Notes: a model not told the origin generated them from the sequence alone. Positions 1 through 7,223 are shown, numbered from the stretch's first letter. The stretch is 15,523 nucleotides of DNA from Paracoccaceae bacterium (GCA_016937725.1 JAFGVZ010000148.1:1-15523), one strand, 5' to 3'. Program-made: numbers and translations.

Positions 1-13
1 CCCAAAGCGTGTC

Positions 14-43
14 GTGATCCGCCGCGCCTGCGGGGCGGATCAC
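14..43. terminator. Inverted repeat downstream of frmA, possible terminator
   Basis: Bases 14-23 (GTGATCCGCC) and 34-43 (GGCGGATCAC) are exact reverse complements, giving a 10-bp GC-rich stem around a 10-nt loop. It begins 24 bases past the frmA stop codon in the direction of frmA transcription. No clear T-run follows on either strand (GCTTTGGG on the frmA side), so it may act as a factor-assisted terminator or an mRNA 3'-end stabiliser. What lies beyond the left edge is unknown. Confidence 0.45.
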
Positions 44-66
44 CAGTTTCGTGTCAGCAGTCAGGC

Positions 67-1194
67 TCAAAATTCGACCACCGCGCGGATCGATTTGCCC
101 TCATGCATCAGGTCGAACCCTTCGTTGATCTGGTCCAATGTCAGCTTGTGCGTGATCATCGGGTCAATCTCGATTTTGCCCGACATATACCAATCGACGA
201 ATTTCGGCACGTCCGACCGACCCTTGGCCCCGCCAAACGCGGTGCCTTTCCACACCCGGCCGGTGACAAGCTGGAAGGGCCGCGTGCTGATTTCGGCCCC
301 GGCGGGCGCGACCCCGATAATCACCGACACGCCCCAGCCGCGATGCGAGCATTCCAGTGCGTCGCGCATGACCTGCACATTGCCGGTCGCGTCAAAGCTG
401 TAATCCACGCCGCCAATTGCGTCATCGCCGCGCTGGGTCAGCCGCACGATCTCGGCCACGACATTATCCACTTTCGAAGGGTTAACAAAATGCGTCATCC
501 CGAATTTGCGCGCCATCTCTTCCTTGCCGTCATTCAGGTCGACCCCGATGATCATATCGGCCCCGGCCATGCGCAGCCCTTGGATGACGTTCAGGCCAAT
601 GCCGCCAAGTCCGAACACCGCCGCCGTGGCCCCGATCTCCACGCCTGCCGTGTTGATGACTGCGCCAATGCCCGTGGTTACGCCGCAGCCGATGTAGCAA
701 ATCTTGTCAAACGGCGCGTCGTCGCGGACCTTGGCCAGCGCGATTTCGGGCAAAACCGTGTGGTTGGCGAAGGTTGAACAGCCCATGTAATGATAAATCG
801 GTGTGCCATCGAGCATGGAAAACCGTGTCGTGCCATCGGGCATCAGCCCCTTGCCTTGGGTGCCGCGAATGGCCGTGCACAGGTTCGTCTTGCCCGACCG
901 GCAGGAATAACACTCGCGGCATTCGGGCGTGTAAAGCGGGATGACATGGTCGCCGGGTTTCAGCGTGGTGACACCTTCGCCCACTTCCAGCACCACGCCT
1001 GCGCCTTCATGGCCCAGAATGGACGGGAACAGCCCTTCCGGGTCCGCGCCAGAGCGGGTGAACTCATCGGTGTGGCAAATGCCGGTGGCCTTGATCTCGA
1101 CCAACACCTCTCCGGCTTTCGGGCCGTCAAGGTTTACCTCCATGACCTGCAAGGGTTTTCCGGCTTCTAGGGCAACTGCGGCGCGTGTGCGCAT
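67..1194 (-). CDS. frmA: S-(hydroxymethyl)glutathione dehydrogenase (class III alcohol dehydrogenase)
   Basis: This 375-residue cytoplasmic zinc enzyme oxidises S-hydroxymethylglutathione, the spontaneous adduct of formaldehyde and glutathione, to S-formylglutathione using NAD; the family also reduces S-nitrosoglutathione. Catalytic-zinc ligands are Cys40, His62 (in GHEGAG) and Cys170. The structural-zinc cluster is Cys92, Cys95, Cys98 and Cys106. The Rossmann motif GLGGIG is at 195-200. Length and motif order match class III ADH from end to end. The ATG is supported by GGAGGA about 8 bases upstream. It is divergent from the DUF2794 gene across 148 bp. The usual partner, S-formylglutathione hydrolase, is not in the window; it could lie beyond the left edge, although a hairpin follows the frmA stop. 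Family assignment is secure; physiological substrate priority is inferred. Confidence 0.96.
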   Translation of the reverse strand: MRTRAAVALEAGKPLQVMEVNLDGPKAGEVLVEIKATGICHTDEFTRSGADPEGLFPSILGHEGAGVVLEVGEGVTTLKPGDHVIPLYTPECRECYSCRSGKTNLCTAIRGTQGKGLMPDGTTRFSMLDGTPIYHYMGCSTFANHTVLPEIALAKVRDDAPFDKICYIGCGVTTGIGAVINTAGVEIGATAAVFGLGGIGLNVIQGLRMAGADMIIGVDLNDGKEEMARKFGMTHFVNPSKVDNVVAEIVRLTQRGDDAIGGVDYSFDATGNVQVMRDALECSHRGWGVSVIIGVAPAGAEISTRPFQLVTGRVWKGTAFGGAKGRSDVPKFVDWYMSGKIEIDPMITHKLTLDQINEGFDLMHEGKSIRAVVEF

Positions 1195-1342
1195 GGGGTA
1201 TCCTCCAGTTCTTTGTGGTTGCGCGCAGCATGGCCCGGCGCGGGGGTGGGGCGCAAGCCTGTCTGCGTCTTTTCCGGGCGCGAAAACACTGTCGACCGGG
1301 TCCGGGCTTGATTTTCCGCGCGCCGCGTCACACTCTGTTCAC
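1195..1342. promoter_or_regulatory. Divergent intergenic region frmA / DUF2794 gene
   Basis: This 148-bp gap must hold the start signals of two divergent genes. Next to frmA is a good ribosome binding site (GGAGGA on the minus strand). Two weak symmetrical stretches are visible: TTTTC-N7-GAAAA at 1270-1286, and TGTTCA-N2-TGAACA at 1336-1349, which runs into the DUF2794 start codon. No convincing sigma-70 -35/-10 pair was identified by eye on either strand. Confidence 0.4.
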
Positions 1343-1678
1343 ATGAACATGCAGTTCCCCTTTTCCGCCCAAGGCACGCAGGTCAGCTTCGACCGGCGCG
1401 AATTGGGGGTCATCCTGTCGCTTTACGGGCGCATGGTCGCGGCGGGCGAGTGGCGCGATTACGGCATTTCCTGCCTTAGCCAATCGGCGGTGTTCTCGGT
1501 GTTTCGGCGCACGGCGGAAACCCCGCTCTACCGGATCGAGAAGCACCCCGCCCTGCGCAACCGCCAAGGCATGTATATGGTCATGGGCATGGACGGGCAG
1601 ATCCTGAAACGCGGGCATGATCTGGCGCAGGTGCTCAAGGTGATCGAGCGCAAATCCCTGCGTGTTGTTGGGAACTGA
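1343..1678 (+). CDS. DUF2794 domain-containing protein
   Basis: This 111-residue protein is recognised as the alphaproteobacterial DUF2794 family, whose biochemical function is not established as far as I know. It has no signal peptide or membrane segment. A typical stretch runs from the RELGVILSLYGRMV segment (about 19-32) through the EWRDYGI motif (about 36-42) to a C-terminal basic region. The frame is open much further upstream, but the ATG at 1343 (MNMQF) matches the family start; the second ATG at 1349 is the alternative. No Shine-Dalgarno sequence precedes it, so initiation may be leaderless or SD-independent. An inverted repeat overlaps the start codon. It stands alone, followed by a 195-bp gap before argD. 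I infer no specific role. Confidence 0.88.
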   Translation: MNMQFPFSAQGTQVSFDRRELGVILSLYGRMVAAGEWRDYGISCLSQSAVFSVFRRTAETPLYRIEKHPALRNRQGMYMVMGMDGQILKRGHDLAQVLKVIERKSLRVVGN

Positions 1679-1752
1679 TCCTTTACTTTTCGCGCGCCTT
1701 GGTTTAGCGCGGCCCCCATGATCACAAATATGCATCTAGACCTTATCTTGCG

Positions 1753-1792
1753 ACGCCGCTTCGGCGTGTGATCTTCTGTGCGCCTTTGGCGC
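1753..1792 (+). promoter_or_regulatory. Two tandem small hairpins upstream of argD
   Basis: The first hairpin pairs ACGCCG (1753-1758) with CGGCGT (1762-1767) over a CTT loop. The second pairs GCGCC (1780-1784) with GGCGC (1788-1792) over a TTT loop. They lie in the 195-bp gap between the DUF2794 gene and argD. They could be a terminator region for DUF2794, or part of an argD leader if transcription starts upstream. A -10-like TATAAC at 1804-1809 lies just after them but has no good -35 partner. I do not recognise a known riboswitch here. Confidence 0.3.
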
Positions 1793-1811
1793 GCCCTCTC
1801 CCTTATAACCC

Positions 1812-1877
1812 ATGTTGACTTGGCCGCGCCGCTTTGGCAGGTCAAAGGCTTCGTTTCCAACGGGACATCGCCCATGA
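1812..1877 (+). CDS. Possible 21-codon upstream ORF overlapping the argD start (candidate leader peptide)
   Basis: An ATG at 1812 opens a 21-codon frame whose TGA overlaps the argD ATG as ATGA (1874-1877), the geometry of translational coupling. The peptide has four arginines in 21 residues (codons 6, 7, 10 and 20), which is suggestive next to an arginine-pathway gene. Against it, no Shine-Dalgarno sequence precedes the ATG, arginine is common in random GC-rich frames, and no terminator/antiterminator pair was found between it and argD. It is reported as a candidate only and may be chance. Confidence 0.2.
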   Translation: MLTWPRRFGRSKASFPTGHRP

Positions 1878-3049
1878 ACGCCCCCTTTCCGCCGGTTCTG
1901 CCCACCTATAACCGCACGCCGCTCTCCTTCGTCAAAGGCGAAGGTGCTTGGCTGACGGAAGCTTCGGGCGCGCGATATCTTGACCTGACCTCAGGCATCG
2001 CCGTGAATGCGCTGGGCCATGCGCACCCGGCACTTGTGCAGGTGCTGACCCAGCAAGCGCAGGCGCTGTGGCATGTCTCGAACCTGTATACCATCCCGAC
2101 GCAGGAACAGCTGGCGCAGGCGCTGGTGGACAACACCTTCGCAGATACCGTGTTCTTTACCAATTCCGGCACAGAGGCCGCAGAATTGGCGATCAAGATG
2201 GTGCGCAAATATTGGTATGAAAAGGGCGAGGACCGCCCCACCATCCTGACCTTCGAGGGCGCGTTTCATGGCCGCTCTACCGGGGCAATTGCCGCTGCGG
2301 GGTCTGAAAAGATGACCAAGGGCTTCGGCCCGCTCATGCCCGGCTTCAAGGTGCTGCCATGGGGTGACCATGATGCTTTGCGCGCTGCATTGGATGGCAA
2401 GGTCGCTGCCGTGATGATCGAACCCGTGCAGGGCGAGGGCGGCATTCGCCCCTTGCCCGACCAATGCCTGAAAGGGCTGCGCGATGCCTGCGACAGCACA
2501 GGCGCGCTGTTGGTTCTGGACGAAGTGCAATGCGGTATGGGCCGCACGGGGCGTCTGTTTGCGCATGAATGGGCCGGGGTTGCGCCCGACATCATGATGG
2601 TCGCCAAGGGCATTGGCGGTGGCTTCCCGCTTGGGGCTGTGCTGGCCAATGCGCGCGCCGCAAGCGGCATGAATGCCGGAACGCATGGCTCCACCTATGG
2701 CGGCAATCCTCTGGCCTGCGCCATCGGGGCAAAGGTGGTCGAGATCATCACCGCGCCGGGGTTCTTGGAAGATGTGCAGCGCAAAAGCGCCGATTTCCGC
2801 CAAAGCCTTGAAGGGCTGGTCGCCGCGCACCCGGATGTGTTCGAAGCCGTGCGCGGGCAGGGGCTTATCCTTGGCCTGAAATGCCGCGCGCCCAATGCTG
2901 ACGTGGTCAAGGCGGCCCAAGCCCAGCACCTGCTGACTGTGCCCGCCGCCGATAACGTGGTGCGTCTGTTGCCGCCGCTGACCATCACCGCAGAAGAATT
3001 GGCAGAAGCCATCTTTCGCTTGGACAATGCCGCTCAAACCCTCGCCTGA
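1874..3049 (+). CDS. argD: Acetylornithine aminotransferase (class III PLP aminotransferase)
   Basis: This 391-residue cytoplasmic enzyme interconverts N-acetylglutamate semialdehyde and N-acetylornithine with glutamate as amino donor, in ornithine/arginine synthesis; family members can also act as succinyldiaminopimelate aminotransferase. Visible motifs are SGTEA at 98-102 (PLP phosphate binding), LDEVQCGMGRTG from 215 with Asp216 contacting the PLP pyridine nitrogen, and Lys245 in MMVAKGIGGGFPLGA as the PLP Schiff-base lysine. STYGGNPL is at 273-280. The frame extends upstream to 1778, but the ATG at 1874 gives the expected N-terminus (VLPTYNRTPLSF); only a weak GGGA precedes it. Adjacent argF, 78 bp downstream, supports the arginine role over other class III aminotransferases. 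Confidence 0.95.
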   Translation: MNAPFPPVLPTYNRTPLSFVKGEGAWLTEASGARYLDLTSGIAVNALGHAHPALVQVLTQQAQALWHVSNLYTIPTQEQLAQALVDNTFADTVFFTNSGTEAAELAIKMVRKYWYEKGEDRPTILTFEGAFHGRSTGAIAAAGSEKMTKGFGPLMPGFKVLPWGDHDALRAALDGKVAAVMIEPVQGEGGIRPLPDQCLKGLRDACDSTGALLVLDEVQCGMGRTGRLFAHEWAGVAPDIMMVAKGIGGGFPLGAVLANARAASGMNAGTHGSTYGGNPLACAIGAKVVEIITAPGFLEDVQRKSADFRQSLEGLVAAHPDVFEAVRGQGLILGLKCRAPNADVVKAAQAQHLLTVPAADNVVRLLPPLTITAEELAEAIFRLDNAAQTLA

Positions 3050-3055
3050 TTTCAT

Positions 3056-3102
3056 CTTGCTCCAAATACTCCGGGAGCGCGAGGGCAGCGCCCTCGCATC
3101 CC
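3056..3102 (+). repeat. CTTGCTCCAAATACTCC element plus GC-rich hairpin between argD and argF
   Basis: The 17-base string CTTGCTCCAAATACTCC (3056-3072) starts 7 bases after the argD stop. It leads into a hairpin of GCGAGGGC (3079-3086), AGC loop and GCCCTCGC (3090-3097), an exact 8-bp stem. An outer GGGA/TCCC pairing (3073-3076 with 3099-3102) extends it. There is no T-run after it. From memory, similar CAAATACTCC strings followed by GC hairpins recur after genes in Rhodobacteraceae. It may be a dispersed 3'-end processing or termination signal that adjusts argD versus argF expression. Function is inferred. Confidence 0.5.
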
Positions 3103-3127
3103 GCCCTTAGCCAGAAGGCCCGACGCC

Positions 3128-4054
3128 ATGCCGCATTTTCTCGACCTCCACACCACAGACCGCGCGGCCCTGCGCGCCATGATCGATCAGGCCCGCAGCA
3201 TGAAAGAGGCGCGCGCAGATCGGCCCAAGGGAACGCCCGATGACGACCAGCCCCTCAAGGGCCGCATGGTAGCGTTGATTTTCGAGAAACCCTCGACCCG
3301 CACCCGTGTCAGCTTTGATATGGGCGTGCGCCAGTTGGGCGGTCAGAGCATGGTGCTGTCGGGCTCTGAAATGCAGCTTGGCCATGGCGAAACCATTGCC
3401 GACACCGCCCGCGTGCTGTCGCGTTACGTGGACCTGATCATGATCCGCACCTTTGAAGAAACCGTGCTGCACGAATTGGCCGAATATGCCTCTGTGCCGG
3501 TCATCAACGGGCTGACCAATGAAAGCCATCCGTGTCAGATCATGGCAGATATCCTGACCTATGAGGAACATCGCGGGCCGATCCGTGGCCGCCGCGTTGT
3601 CTGGCTGGGGGATGGCAACAATGTTTGCGCCTCTTTCCTGCATGCGGCGGGGCAGTTTGGGTTCGACATGGTCTTTGCCGGTCCCGATGCGCTCGACCCA
3701 GATGCAAAAGCGGTGGCCTTCGCCCGCGACCGTGGCGTCCATGTCGAGATCATGCGCGACGCCACACGCGCCGTGGCCGGGGCCGATCTGGTCGTGACCG
3801 ATACTTGGGTCAGCATGCATGACAGCCAATCGAACCGCGAACGCCGCCACAACCTGCTGCGCCCTTATCAGGTCAATGACGCGCTGATGCGCCATGCCAA
3901 GCCTGACGCGATGTTCATGCATTGCCTGCCCGCGCACCGCGAGGAAGAGGTGACGAATGCTGTCATGGATGGCCCGCAATCTGTCGTCTTCGACGAGGCA
4001 GAGAACCGTCTGCACGCCCAAAAGGCCGTGATGCGCTATTGTCTGGGGGTCTGA
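3128..4054 (+). CDS. argF: Ornithine carbamoyltransferase
   Basis: This 308-residue enzyme makes citrulline from ornithine and carbamoyl phosphate in the cytoplasm and normally works as a trimer. The carbamoyl-phosphate loop STRTR is at 56-60 and HPCQ at 134-137. The ornithine-side motif DTWVSM is at 225-230, and HCLP with the catalytic cysteine is at 265-268. Length matches anabolic OTCases. AGAAGG sits about 10 bases before the ATG. It follows argD with a hairpin-containing gap, consistent with an argD-argF operon with a processing or attenuation point between. No arcA or arcC neighbours are present, so the catabolic (arginine deiminase) form is unlikely. Confidence 0.96.
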   Translation: MPHFLDLHTTDRAALRAMIDQARSMKEARADRPKGTPDDDQPLKGRMVALIFEKPSTRTRVSFDMGVRQLGGQSMVLSGSEMQLGHGETIADTARVLSRYVDLIMIRTFEETVLHELAEYASVPVINGLTNESHPCQIMADILTYEEHRGPIRGRRVVWLGDGNNVCASFLHAAGQFGFDMVFAGPDALDPDAKAVAFARDRGVHVEIMRDATRAVAGADLVVTDTWVSMHDSQSNRERRHNLLRPYQVNDALMRHAKPDAMFMHCLPAHREEEVTNAVMDGPQSVVFDEAENRLHAQKAVMRYCLGV

Positions 4055-4132
4055 CCTCCGGCTTGGGTGGCTATCTCTGGTCAGGGTGCCATGAAATGCT
4101 TACCTGATCGTTGACGCAGCCAAGGATAAAAA

Positions 4133-5584
4133 ATGCCCATCGCATTCGACAACACTTATGCCCGCGAGTTGAAAGGCGCCTACGTGTCTGTCGCGCCGCA
4201 AGGCTGGGCAGAGCCTGATTTGGTGCTTTTGAACACGGCATGGGCCGCGCATTTGGGGCTGGACGCGGAGTATCTGCAAAGCCCCGAAGGCGTGGCTATG
4301 CTGTCTGGCCATTCCGCGCCCGCGACCGCGCAGCCTATCGCGCAGGCCTATGCGGGCCACCAATTCGGCAGCTTCAATCCGCAACTAGGCGATGGGCGCG
4401 CATATCTTCTGGGCGAGGTGGTGGCGCCCGATGGAACGCGCCACGACATCCACCTGAAAGGCTCAGGTCGGACGCCCTTTTCGCGTGGCGGCGACGGGCG
4501 CGCGGTGCTGGGGCCGGTTTTGCGCGAATATCTGGTGTCCGAAGCCATGGCGGCTTTGGGCATTCCGACCACGCGCGCGCTGGCCGCTTGCACCACTGGC
4601 GACCGGGTTTTGCGCCAGCATGGGCTGGAACCGGGGGCAGTGCTGGCGCGCAGCGCATCCAGCCATCTGCGCGTGGGCACGCTGCAATTCTTTGCCGCGC
4701 GCGGGCAGACAGATATGGTTGCGCGTGTGGCCGATTACGCGATCGCGCGGCATGACCCGGATCTGAGCGGAACAGAGGGCCGCTATCTGGCATTCCTGTC
4801 GCGCGTGGGTGCGCGGCAGGCACAGCTTGTGGCGCAATGGATGGGCGTTGGCTTCGTGCATGGGGTTATGAACACCGACAATTGCACCCTTTCGGGCGAA
4901 ACCATCGACTATGGCCCGTGCGCCTTCATGGACAATTATGACCCGGCCACCGTGTTCAGTTCCATCGACCATGGCGGGCGCTATGCCTATGCAAACCAAC
5001 CCGGAATCCTGCTGTGGAACATGTCGCGGTTGGCAGAGGCATTGTTGCCGCTGATTGATCCCGATCAAGACCGCGCCATCGCTTTGGCAACCGAAGCGGT
5101 GGAGCGGATGCAAGACGACAACCGTGCCGCATGGCTGTCGGTTTTCGCGCGCAAGCTGGGGTTCGAGGGGACTTGTCCAGAGGGATTGGTCGATGACCTG
5201 CACAAAATGCTCGAAGGGCAGGGAGTGGATTTTACCCGCTTCTTCCGCCTGTTGCCCGATGCCATCACGGGCACCCCTGAACCGCTGAAAGCCCTGTTCG
5301 GAACCGGCGAGGGGCTGGAGGATTGGTTGGGATTGCTGACGCGGGCTTTGGACAAACCCGATTTGGCGGCCGAACGGATGCGCGCGGTCAATCCAGTCTA
5401 TATCCCGCGTAACCATTTGGTAGAGCGCGCATTGGAAGCCGCCAGCGACCATGGCGACCTGAACCCGTTCCTGTCACTTTTAGAACATGTTCAGCAGCCG
5501 TTCACCCTGCGCGAAGGCAGTGAGGTTTACGCCGATCCCGCGCCTAAGGATGCGGGTCCGATCGTGACCTTCTGCGGCACCTAA
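4133..5584 (+). CDS. selO: SelO/YdiU-family protein adenylyltransferase (pseudokinase AMPylase)
   Basis: This 483-residue protein belongs to the SelO family, which transfers AMP from ATP to Ser/Thr/Tyr residues of target proteins and is linked to oxidative-stress responses. AGHQFG is at 74-79. The inverted nucleotide-binding site includes Lys109 in HLKGSGRTPFSR. The catalytic segment MNTDN is at 246-250 (Asp249, Asn250), followed by Asp259 in DYGP as metal ligand. The C-terminus ends in FCGT, with Cys481 at the position where metazoan homologues carry selenocysteine. The AAGGAT Shine-Dalgarno sequence is close to the ATG. The usual activation-loop cysteine seen in E. coli appears replaced (VFSSID near 274-279), so disulfide gating may differ. 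It follows argF by 78 bp, with no obvious shared function. Its stop overlaps the convergent EVE gene. Confidence 0.94.
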   Translation: MPIAFDNTYARELKGAYVSVAPQGWAEPDLVLLNTAWAAHLGLDAEYLQSPEGVAMLSGHSAPATAQPIAQAYAGHQFGSFNPQLGDGRAYLLGEVVAPDGTRHDIHLKGSGRTPFSRGGDGRAVLGPVLREYLVSEAMAALGIPTTRALAACTTGDRVLRQHGLEPGAVLARSASSHLRVGTLQFFAARGQTDMVARVADYAIARHDPDLSGTEGRYLAFLSRVGARQAQLVAQWMGVGFVHGVMNTDNCTLSGETIDYGPCAFMDNYDPATVFSSIDHGGRYAYANQPGILLWNMSRLAEALLPLIDPDQDRAIALATEAVERMQDDNRAAWLSVFARKLGFEGTCPEGLVDDLHKMLEGQGVDFTRFFRLLPDAITGTPEPLKALFGTGEGLEDWLGLLTRALDKPDLAAERMRAVNPVYIPRNHLVERALEAASDHGDLNPFLSLLEHVQQPFTLREGSEVYADPAPKDAGPIVTFCGT

Positions 5585-5994
5585 ACGCCGCCCAAGTCGC
5601 AGATCACGGCCCATTCCTCTGGCCGCACGGGCTGGACCGAAAGACGCGCCTGTTTCAACAGCGCCATATCTGCCAAACGCGGGTCATTCTTGCACATTTC
5701 CAACGTGACGGGCGTTTTCAGGGGCGTAACTGCGCGTATATCGACACATTCCCAACGTTGGTCTTCCGTCGTGCTGTCGGGGTGAGCGGTGGCGATCACC
5801 TCGGCAATTCCCACCACGGCCTTGTCGCTTTGCGAATGGTAGAAAAACGCACGGTCGCCTATCGCCATCTCGCGCATCATGTTGCGCGCTTGGTAATTGC
5901 GCACGCCGTCCCATTCCTCGCCCGCGTCGCCCTTGGCGACAAGGTCATCCCATGAAAACGCGTCGGGTTCGGATTTCATCAGCCAGTAGCGCAT
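5581..5994 (-). CDS. EVE domain-containing protein
   Basis: This 137-residue single-domain protein has the EVE fold signature: MRYWLMKSEPDAFSWDDL at the N-terminus, EWDGVRNYQARNMM at 27-40, and GDRAFFYHS at 46-54. EVE belongs to the PUA-like superfamily, thought to bind modified nucleotides in DNA or RNA; the partner of this standalone form is not established. The frame is open to 6015, but the ATG at 5994 gives the family start and overlaps the stop of the upstream yciI-like gene by one base (TGATG), indicating translational coupling. Its TAG stop shares CTAA (5581-5584) with the TAA of convergent selO. It is the last gene of the tsaD cluster, fitting a nucleic-acid-related housekeeping role, though that is inference. 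Confidence 0.92.
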   Translation of the reverse strand: MRYWLMKSEPDAFSWDDLVAKGDAGEEWDGVRNYQARNMMREMAIGDRAFFYHSQSDKAVVGIAEVIATAHPDSTTEDQRWECVDIRAVTPLKTPVTLEMCKNDPRLADMALLKQARLSVQPVRPEEWAVICDLGGV

Positions 5995-6269
5995 CAGCCG
6001 ATGACCTTTTTCCACTCTTGCAAGCGGACATCTTGGAACAACCCTGCCATAGCGTAGGGGTCGTTCATGCCCCAGGCCGTTGCCGCGGCCATATCGGGCA
6101 GGTCCAGCACGATCAGCGACCCAGCCATTTCGCCCGTATTGTCCAAAAGCGGACCCGCCTGCACCACGCAGCCGGTGTCGCGCACATAGGCCAGATGCGC
6201 GTCGCGCGTCGCTTTGCGCAGGTCCAGCGCGCCGGGTTTGTCGGTGCAGACCATCATGAAAAGGGGCAT
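5994..6269 (-). CDS. YciI family protein
   Basis: This 91-residue protein matches the small YciI-like ferredoxin-fold family. The characteristic R-x2-H-L-x-Y segment is at 22-27 (RDAHLAY, putative active-site His25). A GSLIVLDL strand is at 50-57 and a DPY motif at 70-72. Family members are dimeric, and a few act as dehydrochlorinases or related enzymes; most, including this one, have no assigned substrate. The ATG lies only 3 bases after the gpsA stop, with GGAG inside the end of gpsA. The stop overlaps the EVE start by one base. It is therefore almost certainly translated from the same mRNA as gpsA and tsaD. Confidence 0.9.
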   Translation of the reverse strand: MPLFMMVCTDKPGALDLRKATRDAHLAYVRDTGCVVQAGPLLDNTGEMAGSLIVLDLPDMAAATAWGMNDPYAMAGLFQDVRLQEWKKVIG

Positions 6270-6272
6270 AGG

Positions 6273-7223
6273 TTACTCCGTGGTCAGGGGGCGGGCGAGC
6301 AGCGCGCCCTTGGCTTCGGTCAGGGTCAGCATATTGTCCAGAACGGCGGCGACCATACGGGTTATGGGCATATCCACGCCGCGTTCAATGGCCAGACGCG
6401 CCACGGCGCGGGCGGTGGCGGCGCCTTCGACCGTGGTGCTGGCGTCGAACTCGGCATCCGCGCCAAGCGCCAGCCCGTAGCGGAAATTGCGTGATTTTTC
6501 GGACCCGCAGGTCAGCACAAGATCGCCAAAGCCTGACAGGCCGGCAAGGGTTTCGCTGTCGGCCCCCAAGGCGAGGGCCAAGCGCTGCATTTCAGCATAG
6601 CCGCGCGCCATAAGGGCCGCGCGCGCCGATTCGCCAAAGCCTGCGCCAATGACCATGCCAGCCGCAATGGCGATCACGTTCTTCAACGCGCCACCCAATT
6701 CGGCGCCGGTCACATCGGCATTGCGGTAAAGGCGCAGGTTCTCGGTGGAAAGCCGGGTTTGCAGCATCTCGCCAAAATCCTCGTCGCGGGCGGCCAAGGT
6801 CAGTGCGGTGGGCAGGCCGCGGGCGATATCGGCGGCAAAGCTGGGGCCGGTCAAAAGGGCGGCGCGGGTGCCCGGAAGAGCGCGTTCGATCACGCCCACA
6901 GGGCCGATCAGCAAGTCCATGTCCACACCTTTGGAACAGGCAACCAGAATCCGCGGGGCCAGCAGCGCGGCATTCTCGGCCAAGAACCCGCGCATTTGCT
7001 GCATGGGCATGGCCAGCAGCAGGATCTCGGCGTCGATCTGTGCCAAATCGCTGGTCACACTGACCCCGTCGGGCAAATCCACCCCCGGCAGACGACGGGC
7101 ATTCCGGCGGGCCTGATCCATCTCTGCGGCATGGTCTGGGTCGCGCGCCCAAAGCTGCGCGGTGCCAAGGGCACAGGCCAAGGCAGTGCCGAAGGCACCA
7201 GCCCCAAGGATAGCGACTTTCAT
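6273..7223 (-). CDS. gpsA: Glycerol-3-phosphate dehydrogenase [NAD(P)+]
   Basis: This 316-residue soluble enzyme reduces dihydroxyacetone phosphate to sn-glycerol-3-phosphate, the backbone precursor of phospholipids. The N-terminal dinucleotide-binding motif GAGAFGTALA is at 7-16. TGPSFA is at 125-130, catalytic Lys181 lies in ALKNVIAIAAG, GLSGFGDLVLTC is at 228-239, and SRNFRYG at 244-250 is the conserved substrate/nucleotide segment. Length is typical. Its ATG overlaps the tsaD stop as ATGA, and AAAGGGG lies about 10 bases upstream inside tsaD. The tsaD-gpsA pairing is, from memory, common in Rhodobacteraceae and some other alphaproteobacteria, so the context supports the call. Confidence 0.96.
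   Translation of the reverse strand: MKVAILGAGAFGTALACALGTAQLWARDPDHAAEMDQARRNARRLPGVDLPDGVSVTSDLAQIDAEILLLAMPMQQMRGFLAENAALLAPRILVACSKGVDMDLLIGPVGVIERALPGTRAALLTGPSFAADIARGLPTALTLAARDEDFGEMLQTRLSTENLRLYRNADVTGAELGGALKNVIAIAAGMVIGAGFGESARAALMARGYAEMQRLALALGADSETLAGLSGFGDLVLTCGSEKSRNFRYGLALGADAEFDASTTVEGAATARAVARLAIERGVDMPITRMVAAVLDNMLTLTEAKGALLARPLTTE

Noticed and set aside
1815..1843. TTGACT at 1815-1820 as the -35 of an argD promoter
   Set aside because: The sequence 17 bases on (CAGGTC) is a poor -10, and transcription would start almost at the argD ribosome binding site.
1991..3055. Minus-strand open frame of 354 codons opposite argD
   Set aside because: It is a shadow frame: low-complexity composition, no recognisable domain, and argD motifs are intact on the plus strand.
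3107..4021. Minus-strand open frame of 304 codons opposite argF
   Set aside because: It is fully antisense to argF, with composition typical of a shadow frame and no motif.
4463..5452. Minus-strand open frame of 329 codons opposite selO
   Set aside because: It is antisense to a complete SelO gene and lacks any recognisable domain.
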